Source of the DNA: Ruminococcaceae bacterium OttesenSCG-928-A16
Lineage (GTDB): Bacteria > Bacillota > Clostridia > Oscillospirales > Ruminococcaceae
DNA: 61,932 nucleotides
Reading direction: 5' to 3'
NCBI GenBank assembly: GCA_030267215.1
Contig: JAJDJP010000007.1
Location: forward strand, 1 to 61,932
A program made the position numbers and the translations under genes. Positions 9,311-19,218 of the stretch are shown here, in pieces; the stretch's first letter is position 1; every line of letters starts with the position of its first letter. The notes below the pieces were generated by a model, which saw only the letters and a list, made by a program, of their open reading frames with translations, was not told the DNA's origin and searched no databases.

Positions 9311-11158
9311 TTATGGCTTGCCAGTGCCGGGCGGAATATTTTTAAGCGCCGCCTGCACCGTAAACTGTTCTTCGTTGTAATCTATGTGCATCATTCCGTC
9401 GTATTTATCTACTATACTTTGGATAATGCGTATACCGTAACCATGAATTTTTTTGTCTTGCTTACTGGTTTTAATGCGGTTATCGCTGGTAATAATAACC
9501 CCGGTTTTCGCATTCGACTCTTTAATATACAGGTAGGTGCCCCGCAGGCGGATGGATAAATTCATCCACTGTTGCCGGGGCGGCTGCACTTTTCTGCATG
9601 CTTCTAATGCGTTATCAATTAAATTTAGCAGCAGGCTGCAAAGGTCGTTTTCCTGTATATTCAATTGTTTGGGCACCATTATATGGGTGGTTATTTTAAT
9701 GGTGTCTTCGGGCAGGTGGGCCAGCTTGCTTACCAGTATCGAGTTGATAATGTAGTTCTCGGTGTAAATGGGGCCTTGCAGGCGTTTGCTTTGGGCCGTT
9801 AGGGTACTAATATATTCCTCGGCTTTGGTGTATTCTTTCAGTTCCAGCATCGCGTTTAAGGCCAGCAATTGGTGGTTCATTTCGTGCCGCAAAATGCTGG
9901 TTTGCTCCAGGTTATCTTTTAGGGTTTCGTAGCTTTCTAGTGCCATTTGGTTTTTGCTTTCCAGCAAATCAATTTCGTTGCCACGCCGCAGGTACATTTT
10001 GTAAAAGCCATAAATGCTAACAATGCAAATGGCAATAATAAGCACAAAAAGCGTTTGCAAATAAATGGCGTTAACAAGGTATAACGGCAACCAATTGGTG
10101 TAATAGCTTACCACCAGCAGCACCCAAAAAATAAGGTTGGGTATCCACAAAGCCTCGTACAAATACAGCTTGCGCTTGCGCACAAAAATGCTGTACGCGG
10201 CCAGCACCAGGGTAACGGAAAACACCACCTGCTCTAAAATAGTGGTATACACCATAATATCGGGCAAATCGGCAATATCTAGTATGTGCAGTAATAGGCC
10301 ACCTACAGCAGAAAGCCCCGCCACCGCCACCAGCGGGCGCATAGCCTTTTTGGTAAACTGCGCCTGGCTGTACAAATATAGCATTAACGGGAAAAAATAA
10401 GTAATTTGGGTACCCAGCGTAATATTAGAAAGCTGGGTAGGGGTGAAAAAGTGGTAGACGCTATAATCGTTACTAACATAAGAAATACCCCAAAGAATGC
10501 AAAAGATACCAAGGAAAAGCAAGCCCCACCGGTTGGCCCGCAAAAAATTAGAGGCAAGGCACAGCACAATAAGCGTGATACCCAGCGCAAGGCAAATAAA
10601 CAGGTAGCTTGCGTTTAAAACACTGGTAGAAAGCGCATAGGATTCGAGCGAGACCATGTCTCCCAAATATATTTTTTGCGGAAACCCCGCAAACACATTG
10701 TAGGGGGAGGTTATTTCTACCGTTAAGGTTTGCCCCACATAGCCCGCCGGCAACGGAACAAAATGCAGGCACATGCCCGGTTTTTTTTGCCCTTGGTGTA
10801 ATTCATCTTGGTATATGGGGGTGCCATTTAGCAGCAAGCGCAGGGTTTGGTGGTGGCTTTTTACCATTAAGGTGGCACCCGGCACATCTTCGGTTAGCTC
10901 GCGGTACATTATCATTGTATTATTGGCCTTGTTATCTATACGCGCAAGTTCCGGCATCGTTTTTACTTCGGGGTTATCCTGCAAATAGTAGTGCCAATTG
11001 TCCGAAATATTCACCATATTTTTTTGCAGGTAAGGGTGGCTATAGGCATAAAAATAGTAAAAAAGCAAAACAAATAAAGCCACTACGGCAAAAGCAACCA
11101 GGGCAACACGTTTCCACCGTTTAAACGGCATTCTTTTTACGCGCAGGTAGTCTCCCAT
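9311..11158 (-). CDS. GHKL-type sensor histidine kinase with large 7TM-like sensor (LytTR partner)
   Basis: The start at 11158 (MGDYLRVKRMPFK) is preferred over a longer frame because GGAGGG precedes it by a few bases, giving 615 residues. Layout: one N-terminal TM, a roughly 150-residue extracytoplasmic region (7TMR-DISM-like beta domain), six or seven TM helices, a coiled coil, then the phosphoacceptor region LRHEMNHQLLALNAML and a GHKL ATPase with LLLNLIDNALEA (N box) and HGYGIRIIQSIVDKYDG (G box). That matches the AgrC/YehU-like kinases that work with LytTR regulators, and such a regulator is divergently encoded 148 bp away. The ligand is unknown. Confidence 0.85.
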   Translation of the reverse strand: MGDYLRVKRMPFKRWKRVALVAFAVVALFVLLFYYFYAYSHPYLQKNMVNISDNWHYYLQDNPEVKTMPELARIDNKANNTMIMYRELTEDVPGATLMVKSHHQTLRLLLNGTPIYQDELHQGQKKPGMCLHFVPLPAGYVGQTLTVEITSPYNVFAGFPQKIYLGDMVSLESYALSTSVLNASYLFICLALGITLIVLCLASNFLRANRWGLLFLGIFCILWGISYVSNDYSVYHFFTPTQLSNITLGTQITYFFPLMLYLYSQAQFTKKAMRPLVAVAGLSAVGGLLLHILDIADLPDIMVYTTILEQVVFSVTLVLAAYSIFVRKRKLYLYEALWIPNLIFWVLLVVSYYTNWLPLYLVNAIYLQTLFVLIIAICIVSIYGFYKMYLRRGNEIDLLESKNQMALESYETLKDNLEQTSILRHEMNHQLLALNAMLELKEYTKAEEYISTLTAQSKRLQGPIYTENYIINSILVSKLAHLPEDTIKITTHIMVPKQLNIQENDLCSLLLNLIDNALEACRKVQPPRQQWMNLSIRLRGTYLYIKESNAKTGVIITSDNRIKTSKQDKKIHGYGIRIIQSIVDKYDGMMHIDYNEEQFTVQAALKNIPPGTGKP

Positions 11159-11306
11159 AAACAGGCCCTCCAACCATGCGGCAAATAGCAGTTGCCGCCA
11201 ATAATGGTTAAACAGCGTAAAAAAACGGTCAATTTCGCTGTTGCAGTGGAAGTTATTACCATTCCTTGTTATACTTATTACGGAATTAAACAGGGAGGAA
11301 ACAGCT

Positions 11307-12020
11307 ATGTACAAACTAGCAATTTGTGACGATGAACAGGCTTTTGCCAACAATTTGGCAACCCAATTAGAAGAAATTATGCCGGAATTTGGCCTGCCCT
11401 ATTCGGTATCGGTTTTTACCGATGCCAGTTTGTTGCTGGAACATTTTAAACAAGAGAAAAACCCGTTTGACATTTTGCTGTTGGACATTTTAATGGATAA
11501 AATGAACGGGATGGATTTAGCAGAAGAAATACGGGAGCTTGGCAGCCCGGTTTCTATTGTGTTCACCACTTCTTCTAAAGAATACTCTATTAAAGGGTAC
11601 ACGGTGCAAGCCATAAACTACCTGTTAAAGCCGGTGCACCTAGATGAACTGCGTGCCGTAATTGCGTACGACCTGCGCGAAAACCACAATAGCCGCAACC
11701 TTGTTTTTAAGCAGGGCCGGGTGTGGCGCAAAATATCCTCGGACGACATACAGTACCTGGAAATTAAGGGCCGCAAGGTTGCTGTGCGGTTGCTAAATGA
11801 ATTTGCCTATTACTCGGGCAAATTAGATGAGCTGGAGCAGCAGCTGCCACCCAAACAGTTTGTGCGCTGCCACCAAAGCTTTGTTTTAAACCTTAAAACG
11901 GTGCAAGAAATTACCCGGAACGAAGCCCTATTGAAGGACGGTACCTCGCTGCCCATTAGCCGGGCTTATTTGCCGCAGGTGCAGCAGGCTTTTTTAAGCA
12001 GCTTTTCGGTAGAATCTTAA
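11307..12020 (+). CDS. LytTR family response regulator
   Basis: A 237-residue protein: receiver domain (residues 1-120) with acidic pocket CDDEQ, phospho-Asp in DILLLDILMDKMNG, Thr in VFTTSSKEYS and Lys in YLLKPVH, followed by a LytTR DNA-binding domain (about 135-237; FVRCHQSFVLNLKTV is the family hallmark). The start at 11307 is set by GGGAGGAAACAGCT; upstream in-frame codons lack a ribosome site. It is divergent from the kinase at 9311-11158, presumably its cognate. Targets are unknown; LytTR proteins usually bind paired direct repeats upstream of their targets. Confidence 0.9.
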   Translation: MYKLAICDDEQAFANNLATQLEEIMPEFGLPYSVSVFTDASLLLEHFKQEKNPFDILLLDILMDKMNGMDLAEEIRELGSPVSIVFTTSSKEYSIKGYTVQAINYLLKPVHLDELRAVIAYDLRENHNSRNLVFKQGRVWRKISSDDIQYLEIKGRKVAVRLLNEFAYYSGKLDELEQQLPPKQFVRCHQSFVLNLKTVQEITRNEALLKDGTSLPISRAYLPQVQQAFLSSFSVES

Positions 12021-12199
12021 CGAATATCACTTTGTTTCATTCTTTTTAGTATATCTTGTTTTTTTATTCGTTCAAGTGCTTTTGGCCCATTTGTACCATT
12101 TTAGCCCATTTTTATACAAAGTTAATTGGTTACCCCGCTGGCTTTTGTTCTGCAATGCCGATTTTAAGGCCGCTAACTGGGAACCATCTCCTCTTTTTT

Positions 12200-12238
12200 T
12201 GCTTCCGCCATGGTACGTTAATGGCGGAAGCATTTTTG
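12200..12238 (+). terminator. Rho-independent terminator downstream of the LytTR regulator
   Basis: Perfect 12-bp stem TGCTTCCGCCAT / ATGGCGGAAGCA followed by TTTTTG on the plus strand. It lies 180 bp past the regulator stop; the stretch between shows no gene. Confidence 0.8.
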
Positions 12239-12241
12239 ATG

Positions 12242-13282
12242 TTACTTATAAAAATCTTCGTATAAATTCAAGGTTTCGGCCGTTACCGTTTTGTAAGGGA
12301 AGCGTATATACTTGCCCTCTTGCAGCGTAAATTCTGCCGGCAATGGCTGCCCCATCGCAAGCGAAAAAGCAAGTTCCATCAAAGCCTGGGCCTGCCCATT
12401 GGCATCGTTTAGGGCGGTGCCCGTCATGGTACCCTCGCGCACGGCCTGCATGCCAACAGGGGTGCCGTCTATGCCAACCACCAGAGGCCAGCGCTCTACA
12501 TTGGCTTTTTTTAGGGCATCGATAGCGCCAAGGGCCATATCGTCGTTGTTGGCAAACACTACCTCTATGGCGCCGCCATGGGTTGCCAGCCATTGGGCCA
12601 TTTTGGTTTCGGCTTGGGCACGGCTCCAGTTGGCAATTTCGTCTTCCAGCCGCTCTACTGCATAACCCTCTGCAATCAGCGTGCTCACCGAATATTCGGT
12701 GCGCACCACCGCATCTTGGTGCCCGGCTTCGCCCTCTAGCATTACATACTGCAAAATACCATCGCCGTTTATGTCCACTTCCGCCATGTTTTGGCGGCAG
12801 CGGTCGGCCACAATTTCGCCTTGTATTTTGCCGCTTTCTAGCGCATAGGCACCCACATAATACAGCTTATTCCAGCGTTCCAAATCTTCTTCTACCAGTT
12901 CGCGGTTAAAAAATACCACCGGTATATTGGCAGCTTCGGCTTTTTCTATTACCATGGCGGCATCGGTGCGGTCTACCAAATTCACACAAATAATGTCGCA
13001 CCCATCGCGAATAAAGGCTTCTACCTGATTGTTTTGGGTAACCTGGCTGCCGCCCGCCCCCTCGCGCAGCACCGTAATGGTAACCCCGGTTTGCTGCTCT
13101 TTTTCGCGTTTAAATTGGTCAAACCGCTCGTTTAAAAGCGAAACAAAGGTATCGTATTGGTCGTACACGCTAATACCAATTTTAATGGTTTTTGGGGGCT
13201 CGGTACCGGTAAGCGGACGGCCACAACCGGCAAGCGTGGCCACAAGCAGCGCACACAATAAAACCGCCATTCCTTTTTTCAT
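12242..13282 (-). CDS. Galactose/glucose-type sugar-binding lipoprotein (MglB-like, second copy)
   Basis: A 346-residue lipoprotein (lipobox LAGC near residue 20) of the periplasmic-binding protein type 1 family. It keeps MglB hallmarks: NQVEAFIRDGCD, NLVDRTDAA, the EF-hand-like calcium loop DINGDGILQYVMLEGE, GHQDAVVRTEY, ANNDDMALGAIDALKK and VVGIDGTP. It is a diverged paralogue of the protein at 20987-22084. Its start lies 8 bp after the stop of a second binding protein, in a run with a YesMN-like two-component system, so I infer a sensing rather than bulk uptake role. A conventional transport role for the Mgl importer is the alternative. Confidence 0.88.
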   Translation of the reverse strand: MKKGMAVLLCALLVATLAGCGRPLTGTEPPKTIKIGISVYDQYDTFVSLLNERFDQFKREKEQQTGVTITVLREGAGGSQVTQNNQVEAFIRDGCDIICVNLVDRTDAAMVIEKAEAANIPVVFFNRELVEEDLERWNKLYYVGAYALESGKIQGEIVADRCRQNMAEVDINGDGILQYVMLEGEAGHQDAVVRTEYSVSTLIAEGYAVERLEDEIANWSRAQAETKMAQWLATHGGAIEVVFANNDDMALGAIDALKKANVERWPLVVGIDGTPVGMQAVREGTMTGTALNDANGQAQALMELAFSLAMGQPLPAEFTLQEGKYIRFPYKTVTAETLNLYEDFYK

Positions 13283-13290
13283 AGTTTACC

Positions 13291-14241
13291 TCACTGCGTA
13301 ATGGGGAATAAAATCCGCTCCATTTCGGGTTTATACATATCCTGCTTTTCTACATAATAATGTTCTATTTCGTTTGTAAAAACCGGCACCTTTTTAATGC
13401 CCATTTGCTTGGCCAACTGCATGGTGCCAAGGTAGGCAATGGTAAATTCGTTTTGAAAACACAGCCCCGAAAGGGTGCCGTTATCCAAGCTTTTAACCAC
13501 TTTATCGCTAGTGCCAATGCCATATAGCCGAACCTTGGCCAGCGCTTGCACCCCATTGGCCGCAGCCTCCAGGGTTTCGTTATCTAGCGCTACAAGGGTG
13601 CCGGCACCGCCAGCCGCCGCTGTTTTTGCCACATAAGCGGTAGAGGCATTGGCACTATCGTTAATGGGCCACACCACCACTTCTACCCCCTGCCGCTGCA
13701 TTGTGGCACAAAAGGCATTATACCGCTGCTGCACGCTTTGCCGCTGCAGGTTGTTTTGCAGCAGCGCCACCGTGGTAACCCCGCTTTGCGCTATTTGCTT
13801 TGCTAAGGTTTCGGCCATTTGGGTATTGCTGGCAGTAATGCCGGGTTTGTTTTCTTCTATGCCGGTTTCTACCCAAACCACCGGTATTTTAAGCTCGTTT
13901 GTTTGCAGATATTCTCGCAAAAACTCGCTGTTGCTGGCGGCAACAATAAGCCCTTTGGCACCGCTGTTAATTTCGCGCTGCAGCAGGCGCACCTGCTCTT
14001 CGGGGTCGTTTTCGCCCGCAAGGGTAATGGCGGGTTTGCTAAGGCCAAGCTCGTTACAGGCCTGGCGCAGGCCTTGGTCGAACGAGGACCAGCGCTCGGC
14101 CCCATCGCCGTACAATACCACCGAAATTTTTTCGCCCGGTTCCAGTGTTTTTTGTGGCTCGGCATTTAATTGCAACACCAGCACCAGCAAAAAACAAATG
14201 GCCACCAGCGTTATAAAAATAGCGCCCTTATACCGTTTCAT
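13291..14241 (-). CDS. Membrane-anchored type 1 sugar-binding protein, likely co-sensor of the adjacent kinase
   Basis: The start at 14241 (MKRYKGAIFITL) follows AAGGAGG, giving 316 residues. An uncleaved-looking TM segment (residues 5-24, no lipobox) anchors a type 1 periplasmic-binding domain with ISVVLYGDGAERW, LIVAASNSE, IPVVWVETG and GTLVALDNETLEAA. It overlaps the 3' end of the sensor kinase frame by 14 bp, a tight translational coupling. Arrangements of an anchored sugar-binding protein with a YesMN-type kinase are known (XylFII-LytS-YesN xylose sensing in clostridia), and I infer a similar job here. Confidence 0.8.
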   Translation of the reverse strand: MKRYKGAIFITLVAICFLLVLVLQLNAEPQKTLEPGEKISVVLYGDGAERWSSFDQGLRQACNELGLSKPAITLAGENDPEEQVRLLQREINSGAKGLIVAASNSEFLREYLQTNELKIPVVWVETGIEENKPGITASNTQMAETLAKQIAQSGVTTVALLQNNLQRQSVQQRYNAFCATMQRQGVEVVVWPINDSANASTAYVAKTAAAGGAGTLVALDNETLEAAANGVQALAKVRLYGIGTSDKVVKSLDNGTLSGLCFQNEFTIAYLGTMQLAKQMGIKKVPVFTNEIEHYYVEKQDMYKPEMERILFPITQ

Positions 14242-16078
14242 TGGGTGGCCCCTCCTTTTTTGGCTGGTCTTTCCACGGGCCGCTTTGCCCCGGCGGCATA
14301 TCGTCTGCCGGCAGGTGTATGCGCACGGTGGTGCCAATATCCAGCTCGCTTTGTATTTGCAGGCCATAGTTTGTGCCATAGTACAACTGTATGCGCTGGT
14401 GCACATTTTTTAGCCCAATGCCCGAGCCCTTTTTGCTGGGTTCTTCGGGTGCATCCAGCAGCAGGGTTTCCAGCTTTTCGGGCGGGATACCAAGGCCATT
14501 GTCACACACCTCAATAAAGATATCATCGCCGGTGCGGTAGCCGTTAATGGTAATTTCGCCGTCGCCGTCCATCAGCTCCATGGCGTGGTAAATAGCGTTT
14601 TCTACTAGGGGTTGTATCACCAATTTTATAATGTTTTATCGTTCAATCTCTGGGTCAATATTCATTTGTGTGGTAAACTTGTTTTTAAACCGCGTATTTT
14701 GAATATGCAGGTAGTAGCCGGCGTGCTGTAGCTCGGTTTTAATGCTGATAACATTTTTACCCTTGCTAAGCGAAATGCGAAACAGGTTTGCAAGTGCAGT
14801 CACCATCGAAATAGCCTCTTTATAGCGGTCGCTTTCAATCATCCACACAATCGAATCGAGCGTATTATACAAAAAGTGAGGGTTTATTTGGGCTTGCAGG
14901 GCATCAAATTCGCTTTTTCGTTTTTGCTCCTGCTCTACCACAATATCGTCCATAAGCCCCCGCATTTGCTCTACCACCGACGTAATGGTTTTGCCAAGGT
15001 GCTCTATTTCGTACGGGCCACCCACATAAATATTTAAATCTAAATTGCCTTTTTCTAAATCTTTTACAGATTTATCTAGCTTTTTAATGGGGTTGGCCAC
15101 CCGCGAAGAAACAAAGCTGTTTACAATAACCAGCAGCAAAATAGCAAAGCCAATAATGGCAAAGGCCAACAAACGCAGCTGCCCAAAGCTAATCGAAAAT
15201 TCGCTATTGGGCACAACGCTTACTACCTTCCACCCGGTATAGCCCACCGTTTTAATAATTACCTGCCGCTGGGCACCCTCAAATTCTTCCTCGTAGGTGC
15301 CATCGGCGTAAGCGGCGGCGGCCTGGTTGTTTTCGTGGTACAGGCCCGCATAAATTAGTTTTTGCTGCGGGTGATAAATAAGCTGCCCGCTAGAGTCTAT
15401 CAAATAAATATAGCCTGCGTTATCGCTGGTCATTTGGGTAAAAATTTGCTCTAGGCCGCTGTAGTTCATGTCTACCAGCAGCACGCCACGGCTGGTGGTG
15501 CCGGCATCGGTTAGCTCTACCATGCGGCTAAGCGAAATTACCCAGCGGTAGGGGCTGTTGCTATCTTCGAACAAGTTTTGCACATGCGGGGTAGAAAAAT
15601 GCTGGTTTTCGATGATATTATTGGCACGCACAAACCACTCTTGCTGGGTTACATCTACCCCTTGTTTTAGGTTGGCAATGGGCGAAGCGCCAATGAGCGA
15701 GCCATCGCCCGCAAAACAGGCAATGCTAATAAGGGAATCGTTGTTTACCTCGTACAGCAGGGCCATTTCTTTATCCAGCGTTTTGGCAGAAAGATCGGTA
15801 TTTTTAATAACGCTGTAGTACATCGAATTGGAAATACGCTTCATGCTTTGGGTGTAGCTATAAACGTTTAACGAAATTTGGTTTACCAGCTGCTGGTTTT
15901 GTTGTATAATAACCTGTTTTAAGCTTTGGGTAAACTGAAAATACAAAAGCATGCCCATGATAACCATGCAACCTATTGCCACAAGGGTAAAGGAGATGGA
16001 GATCATAAACTGGATGCTTTTGCTGCGCAGGTAACGGCGCAGCCGGCTTGCAAATTTAGGTTTGGGGGTCTCGCTCAT
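14228..16078 (-). pseudogene. YesM-type sensor histidine kinase interrupted by an in-frame TAA before the ATPase domain
   Basis: Frame 16078-14228 would encode 616 residues. The N-terminal 480 (start MSETPKPKFASR, overlapping the upstream regulator by 23 bp) hold two TM helices flanking a dCache-like sensor, HAMP and the His-kinase motif INPHFLYNTLDSIVW. Codon 481 (14638-14636) is TAA, and the same frame then continues NIIKLVIQPLVENAIYHAM with N box, CDNGLGIP and GSGIGLKNVHQR. Family members usually carry Tyr or a similar residue at the stop position, so one base change (TAT to TAA) explains it. No frameshift is present. Without readthrough or reinitiation (a GTG at 14623 has no ribosome site) the kinase lacks its ATP-binding domain. 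A sequencing error is possible. Confidence 0.88.
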
Positions 16079-17687
16079 CGGTTTTGCCACCTGCCCTGTA
16101 TTTGGAGGGGGAAACCCCCACCTGTTTTTTAAACACATAGCTAAAATAGTTTGGGTCTTGATATCCTATTTTTTCGGCAATAATATAGGCTTTTTCATCG
16201 GTGGTATTTAAGTATTCCAGCGCTTTTTCTACCCGCAGCTGGGTAAGGTAGCTTACAAAATTAAGGCCGGTTTCTTTTTTAAATATGGTAGAAAAATAAG
16301 CCGGGCTTACCTTTAACTCGCTGCTAATGGCCTCTACCGAAAGGTCGCTCTCGCTATAATGGGCAGCCAAATAGTTTTTAGCGTGTTCTATCATGGTTTT
16401 GGTGGTATCTTTACGCTCGCGCCGCACACGGGTTTGCAGCTGCTCGCAATATTCAAACAGCCAGCGGCCCATTTCATCCAAACTGCTAAATTGCATCGAA
16501 GAATTTTCTAGCAGGGTTTTGCTTATCTGCGGGGCGTCGGCATCTAGCTTGTAGCTTTTAATTAACTTTAGCAGTTCGGCCGACATTTCTAGCAGAAAAA
16601 TTTGGTATTGCTGCATGCTAACCGTGCTATTGCGAAAATGCTGCACCAAGGCCTGCACTGCCGTGTGCAAATCGGCCTCGGTGCCCACCTTAATTTGGCG
16701 CACAATTTCCTCGGCAAACAAAATATCTTCGGGGTGGGTGTCGTCGTTTCCGGGCTCAATATCGCCAATATACACACACTGGCCGCTGCCCACCAACATC
16801 TGGTATTCCAGCGCATTTTTTGCCTCGGTGCAGGAGGTTGCCGCGGCCTCTAGCCGGGCATACTGCTTGCCCACCCCCACCGAAAGTTGCAGCCCCAAAA
16901 GCCGCTTTGCGGGCAAAAACAGCTGGTTTAACAAGGCAACCACCTGCTGCACCGTTTGGCCCGCCTGCAGCAAAAACAACAGCATTAAGTTATTGTTTAG
17001 CATAGGTATCATGCGCAGTTGCAGGCTGCCGGTTAAGCGTTCGGTTATCATTTGCTGCAACGAAATAGACAGCAGGGCCGTTGTGCCCGGCTGTTCTTCT
17101 TTGCTGCCGGGGGCATCGTAACGAATCACCGCCACGCAGTAAGTGCTTGCTTCAAGGTTCATGCCATATTCGGCCATTTTGGGGTGTAGTATTTCGGTTT
17201 CCACCCGGCCTTCCAGCAGGCTGGTTAGCAACTGTTGGCGCATCATAGGCAGGCTTTCTTCGTAAAAGCGGCGCAGGCGCTGGGTGTCTTGCCTTTCGGC
17301 AATTTCTTTATCCAGCGCGGTACGCAGCCGGGTAAATACAGCAGCCAGTTCTTCGGCATCTATGGGTTTTAAAATATATTCTTCCACTTCCAGCCGTATG
17401 GCCTCTTTGGCATATTCAAATTCATCGAAACCCGAAAAAATTGCCAACCTTACCCCCGGCAGCAATTGTTTTACCCGGCGGCAAAAGGTAAGGCCGTCCA
17501 TAAAGGGCATTTTAATGTCGGTCATAATCACATCGGGTTGCAAAATTTCGGCAATTTCAAGCGCTTCTTCGCCATTGCTGGCCTCGCCCACCACCGTAAA
17601 ACCCAGCCCCTGCCAGTTTAATTTTTGCGCTATTGCCTGCCGCACTTCTTCTTCATCGTCTACCAGCAGCACTTTATAATAATTCAT
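16056..17687 (-). CDS. YesN-type AraC family response regulator
   Basis: A 543-residue protein from ATG 17687 (MNYYKVLLVDDEEEV). The receiver domain spans residues 1-125 with DD pocket, phospho-Asp in PDVIMTDIKMPFMDG and Lys in YILKPID. A long middle region follows, then a C-terminal AraC/XylS pair of helix-turn-helices (about 440-540) with YLAAHYSESDLSVEAI and IAEKIGYQDPNYFSYVFKK. It is the partner of the kinase whose start it overlaps. By position it probably controls the Mgl importer encoded upstream on the same strand. Confidence 0.92.
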   Translation of the reverse strand: MNYYKVLLVDDEEEVRQAIAQKLNWQGLGFTVVGEASNGEEALEIAEILQPDVIMTDIKMPFMDGLTFCRRVKQLLPGVRLAIFSGFDEFEYAKEAIRLEVEEYILKPIDAEELAAVFTRLRTALDKEIAERQDTQRLRRFYEESLPMMRQQLLTSLLEGRVETEILHPKMAEYGMNLEASTYCVAVIRYDAPGSKEEQPGTTALLSISLQQMITERLTGSLQLRMIPMLNNNLMLLFLLQAGQTVQQVVALLNQLFLPAKRLLGLQLSVGVGKQYARLEAAATSCTEAKNALEYQMLVGSGQCVYIGDIEPGNDDTHPEDILFAEEIVRQIKVGTEADLHTAVQALVQHFRNSTVSMQQYQIFLLEMSAELLKLIKSYKLDADAPQISKTLLENSSMQFSSLDEMGRWLFEYCEQLQTRVRRERKDTTKTMIEHAKNYLAAHYSESDLSVEAISSELKVSPAYFSTIFKKETGLNFVSYLTQLRVEKALEYLNTTDEKAYIIAEKIGYQDPNYFSYVFKKQVGVSPSKYRAGGKTDERDPQT

Positions 17688-17796
17688 ACGGTTGCCATCC
17701 TGTTTGGTTATAGTTTTATTTACTGGTATTGTACCATAAATTTCCATCTTCTTAACAGGTGTTTTATAAGAACTATCCCCCGCGCTTCGCGCTTTT

Positions 17797-17860
17797 CCCC
17801 TTTAGGCAAGGGGGGCAAGAAAGTCACGCTTTCCCACTCGGCCCCCTTGCCTAAAGGGGG
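17797..17860. repeat. REP-like long inverted repeat
   Basis: CCCCTTTAGGCAAGGGGGGC (17797-17816) is inverted as GCCCCCTTGCCTAAAGGGGG (17841-17860), nearly 20 bp each, with a 24-bp loop, inside the 300-bp gap between the regulator and mglC. The extent and perfection suggest a dispersed palindromic repeat rather than an ordinary terminator, although it could end transcription. Nothing coding is visible in this gap. Confidence 0.65.
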
Positions 17861-17922
17861 CTGGCAGGCACGTTCCTTTGTGCCTGACTGGGGGATATCC
17901 CTTGCCCTCACATCACAACTAC

Positions 17923-17963
17923 AAAGCCCCACTCCCCACAGCAATGCCAGGGAATGGGGCTTG
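17923..17963 (-). terminator. Hairpin after mglC, probable terminator
   Basis: Stem AAGCCCCATTCCC / GGG(G)AGTGGGGCTT on the minus strand about 30 bp past the mglC stop. The T-run is weak, so termination is less certain. Confidence 0.5.
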
Positions 17964-17991
17964 TTTTGTGCTTTGTAAAGTTGTTTCTTGC

Positions 17992-19218
17992 TTATTTCTT
18001 TTTATACTTAGAAAGATCGATGGCAACGGCGGCGGCAATAATAATGCCTTTAATAACCTGCTGCCACATGGGCGAAATGCCAACAAATTGCAAGCCGTAC
18101 TGGATAACCGTGAAAATAAGCACGCCGGTGATAATGCCGCTTATTTTACCCACGCCACCCGTCATGGATACACCGCCCACAACGCAGGCTGCAATGGCGT
18201 CGGTTTCGTAGCCAAGGCCGTATTGGTTGGTAGCCCCCGCCGTGCGGGCGGCCTCTAAAATGCCGCCAAACCCGTACAACAACGAGCCAATAATGAAAAC
18301 AAACAGAATGGTTGCATACACGTTAACGCCCGAAACCACCGCAGCCTCTTTGTTGCCGCCAATGGCGTACACGTTTTTGCCAAAGGTTGTTTTGTTTAGG
18401 ATAAACCAAATTACAAAACAAATAACGGCCGCAATGGGAATAAGAATGGAAACACCGTTAAATACCTTGGGTACCACAAAAAACTTGGTTTGGCCAATGG
18501 CGGTAAAATCGGGCCTTACGCCGCCAATGGGCTGCGAGTTGTTGGGGGCCATATCGAAGTAAAGCGAGCAAACGCCGTACACAATGGTTTGCACCGCCAG
18601 GGTGGCAATAAAGGGGTGCATGCCAAACTGCGCCACCAAAAAGCCATTTAGCAAGCCAAAAAGCATGCAGGCAAAAATGGCTGCCACAATGGGAATGATG
18701 ATGCTAAGCTGCGGCATATCCGGGAAGAAGCGGTTGCCATAATCGGCCGTTTGCAGCATAGAGGTTGCAATTACCGCCGAAAGCCCTACCATACGGCCGG
18801 CCGAAAGGTCGGTGCCGGCAATGATAAGCGAGAAGCAGATGCCCAGTGCAATTACCAGCTTAGGAGAAGACTGGGTAAGAATATCGAACACAACCCGCAC
18901 CTGCATAAAGCTGGGTTGTAAAAAGCAAATAACAACCACCAGCACCAGCAGGGCTAAAATTATGGCTTTATCGGCCACAAACTGCAACACACTTTTGCCC
19001 GAAAAACTGATGCCGGAGCCCAGCTTTTTGCTGCCAAAAAACTGGCGCAACCCAAACAAGGCCACAATTGCGCCAATCATAATTAGCAGTATGGGTAAAT
19101 CGTAAAGGCCCTCGTGCGGCAAAACTTGCATTACAATGCCTACCGCCGCAATTACCAGCCCAATAAGTATAATTGCAATAGAAAAGCTTTTTCTTGAAAT
19201 TACTTTTTCAGATGTCAT
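17992..19218 (-). CDS. mglC: Galactose/methyl-galactoside ABC transporter permease MglC
   Basis: A 408-residue integral membrane protein with about ten hydrophobic segments, of the BPD-transporter type 2 (ribose/galactose permease) family. Landmarks: the cytoplasmic GTDLSAGRMVGLSAVIA segment, GLLNGFLVAQFGMHPFIATL, FGKNVYAIGGNKEAAVVSGV (EAA-like coupling loop) and VVGGVSMTGGVGKISG. The start overlaps the mglA stop as ATGA, so the two are translationally coupled. It forms the membrane channel of the Mgl importer together with MglA and the binding protein. Confidence 0.93.
   Translation of the reverse strand: MTSEKVISRKSFSIAIILIGLVIAAVGIVMQVLPHEGLYDLPILLIMIGAIVALFGLRQFFGSKKLGSGISFSGKSVLQFVADKAIILALLVLVVVICFLQPSFMQVRVVFDILTQSSPKLVIALGICFSLIIAGTDLSAGRMVGLSAVIATSMLQTADYGNRFFPDMPQLSIIIPIVAAIFACMLFGLLNGFLVAQFGMHPFIATLAVQTIVYGVCSLYFDMAPNNSQPIGGVRPDFTAIGQTKFFVVPKVFNGVSILIPIAAVICFVIWFILNKTTFGKNVYAIGGNKEAAVVSGVNVYATILFVFIIGSLLYGFGGILEAARTAGATNQYGLGYETDAIAACVVGGVSMTGGVGKISGIITGVLIFTVIQYGLQFVGISPMWQQVIKGIIIAAAVAIDLSKYKKK

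Noticed and set aside
12021-12199. Small plus-strand frames after the LytTR regulator
   Set aside because: Low-complexity aromatic-rich translation without a start signal; typical random frames.
14228-16078. Programmed frameshift in the sensor kinase
   Set aside because: Both parts are in the same frame; the interruption is a plain TAA codon, not a shift.
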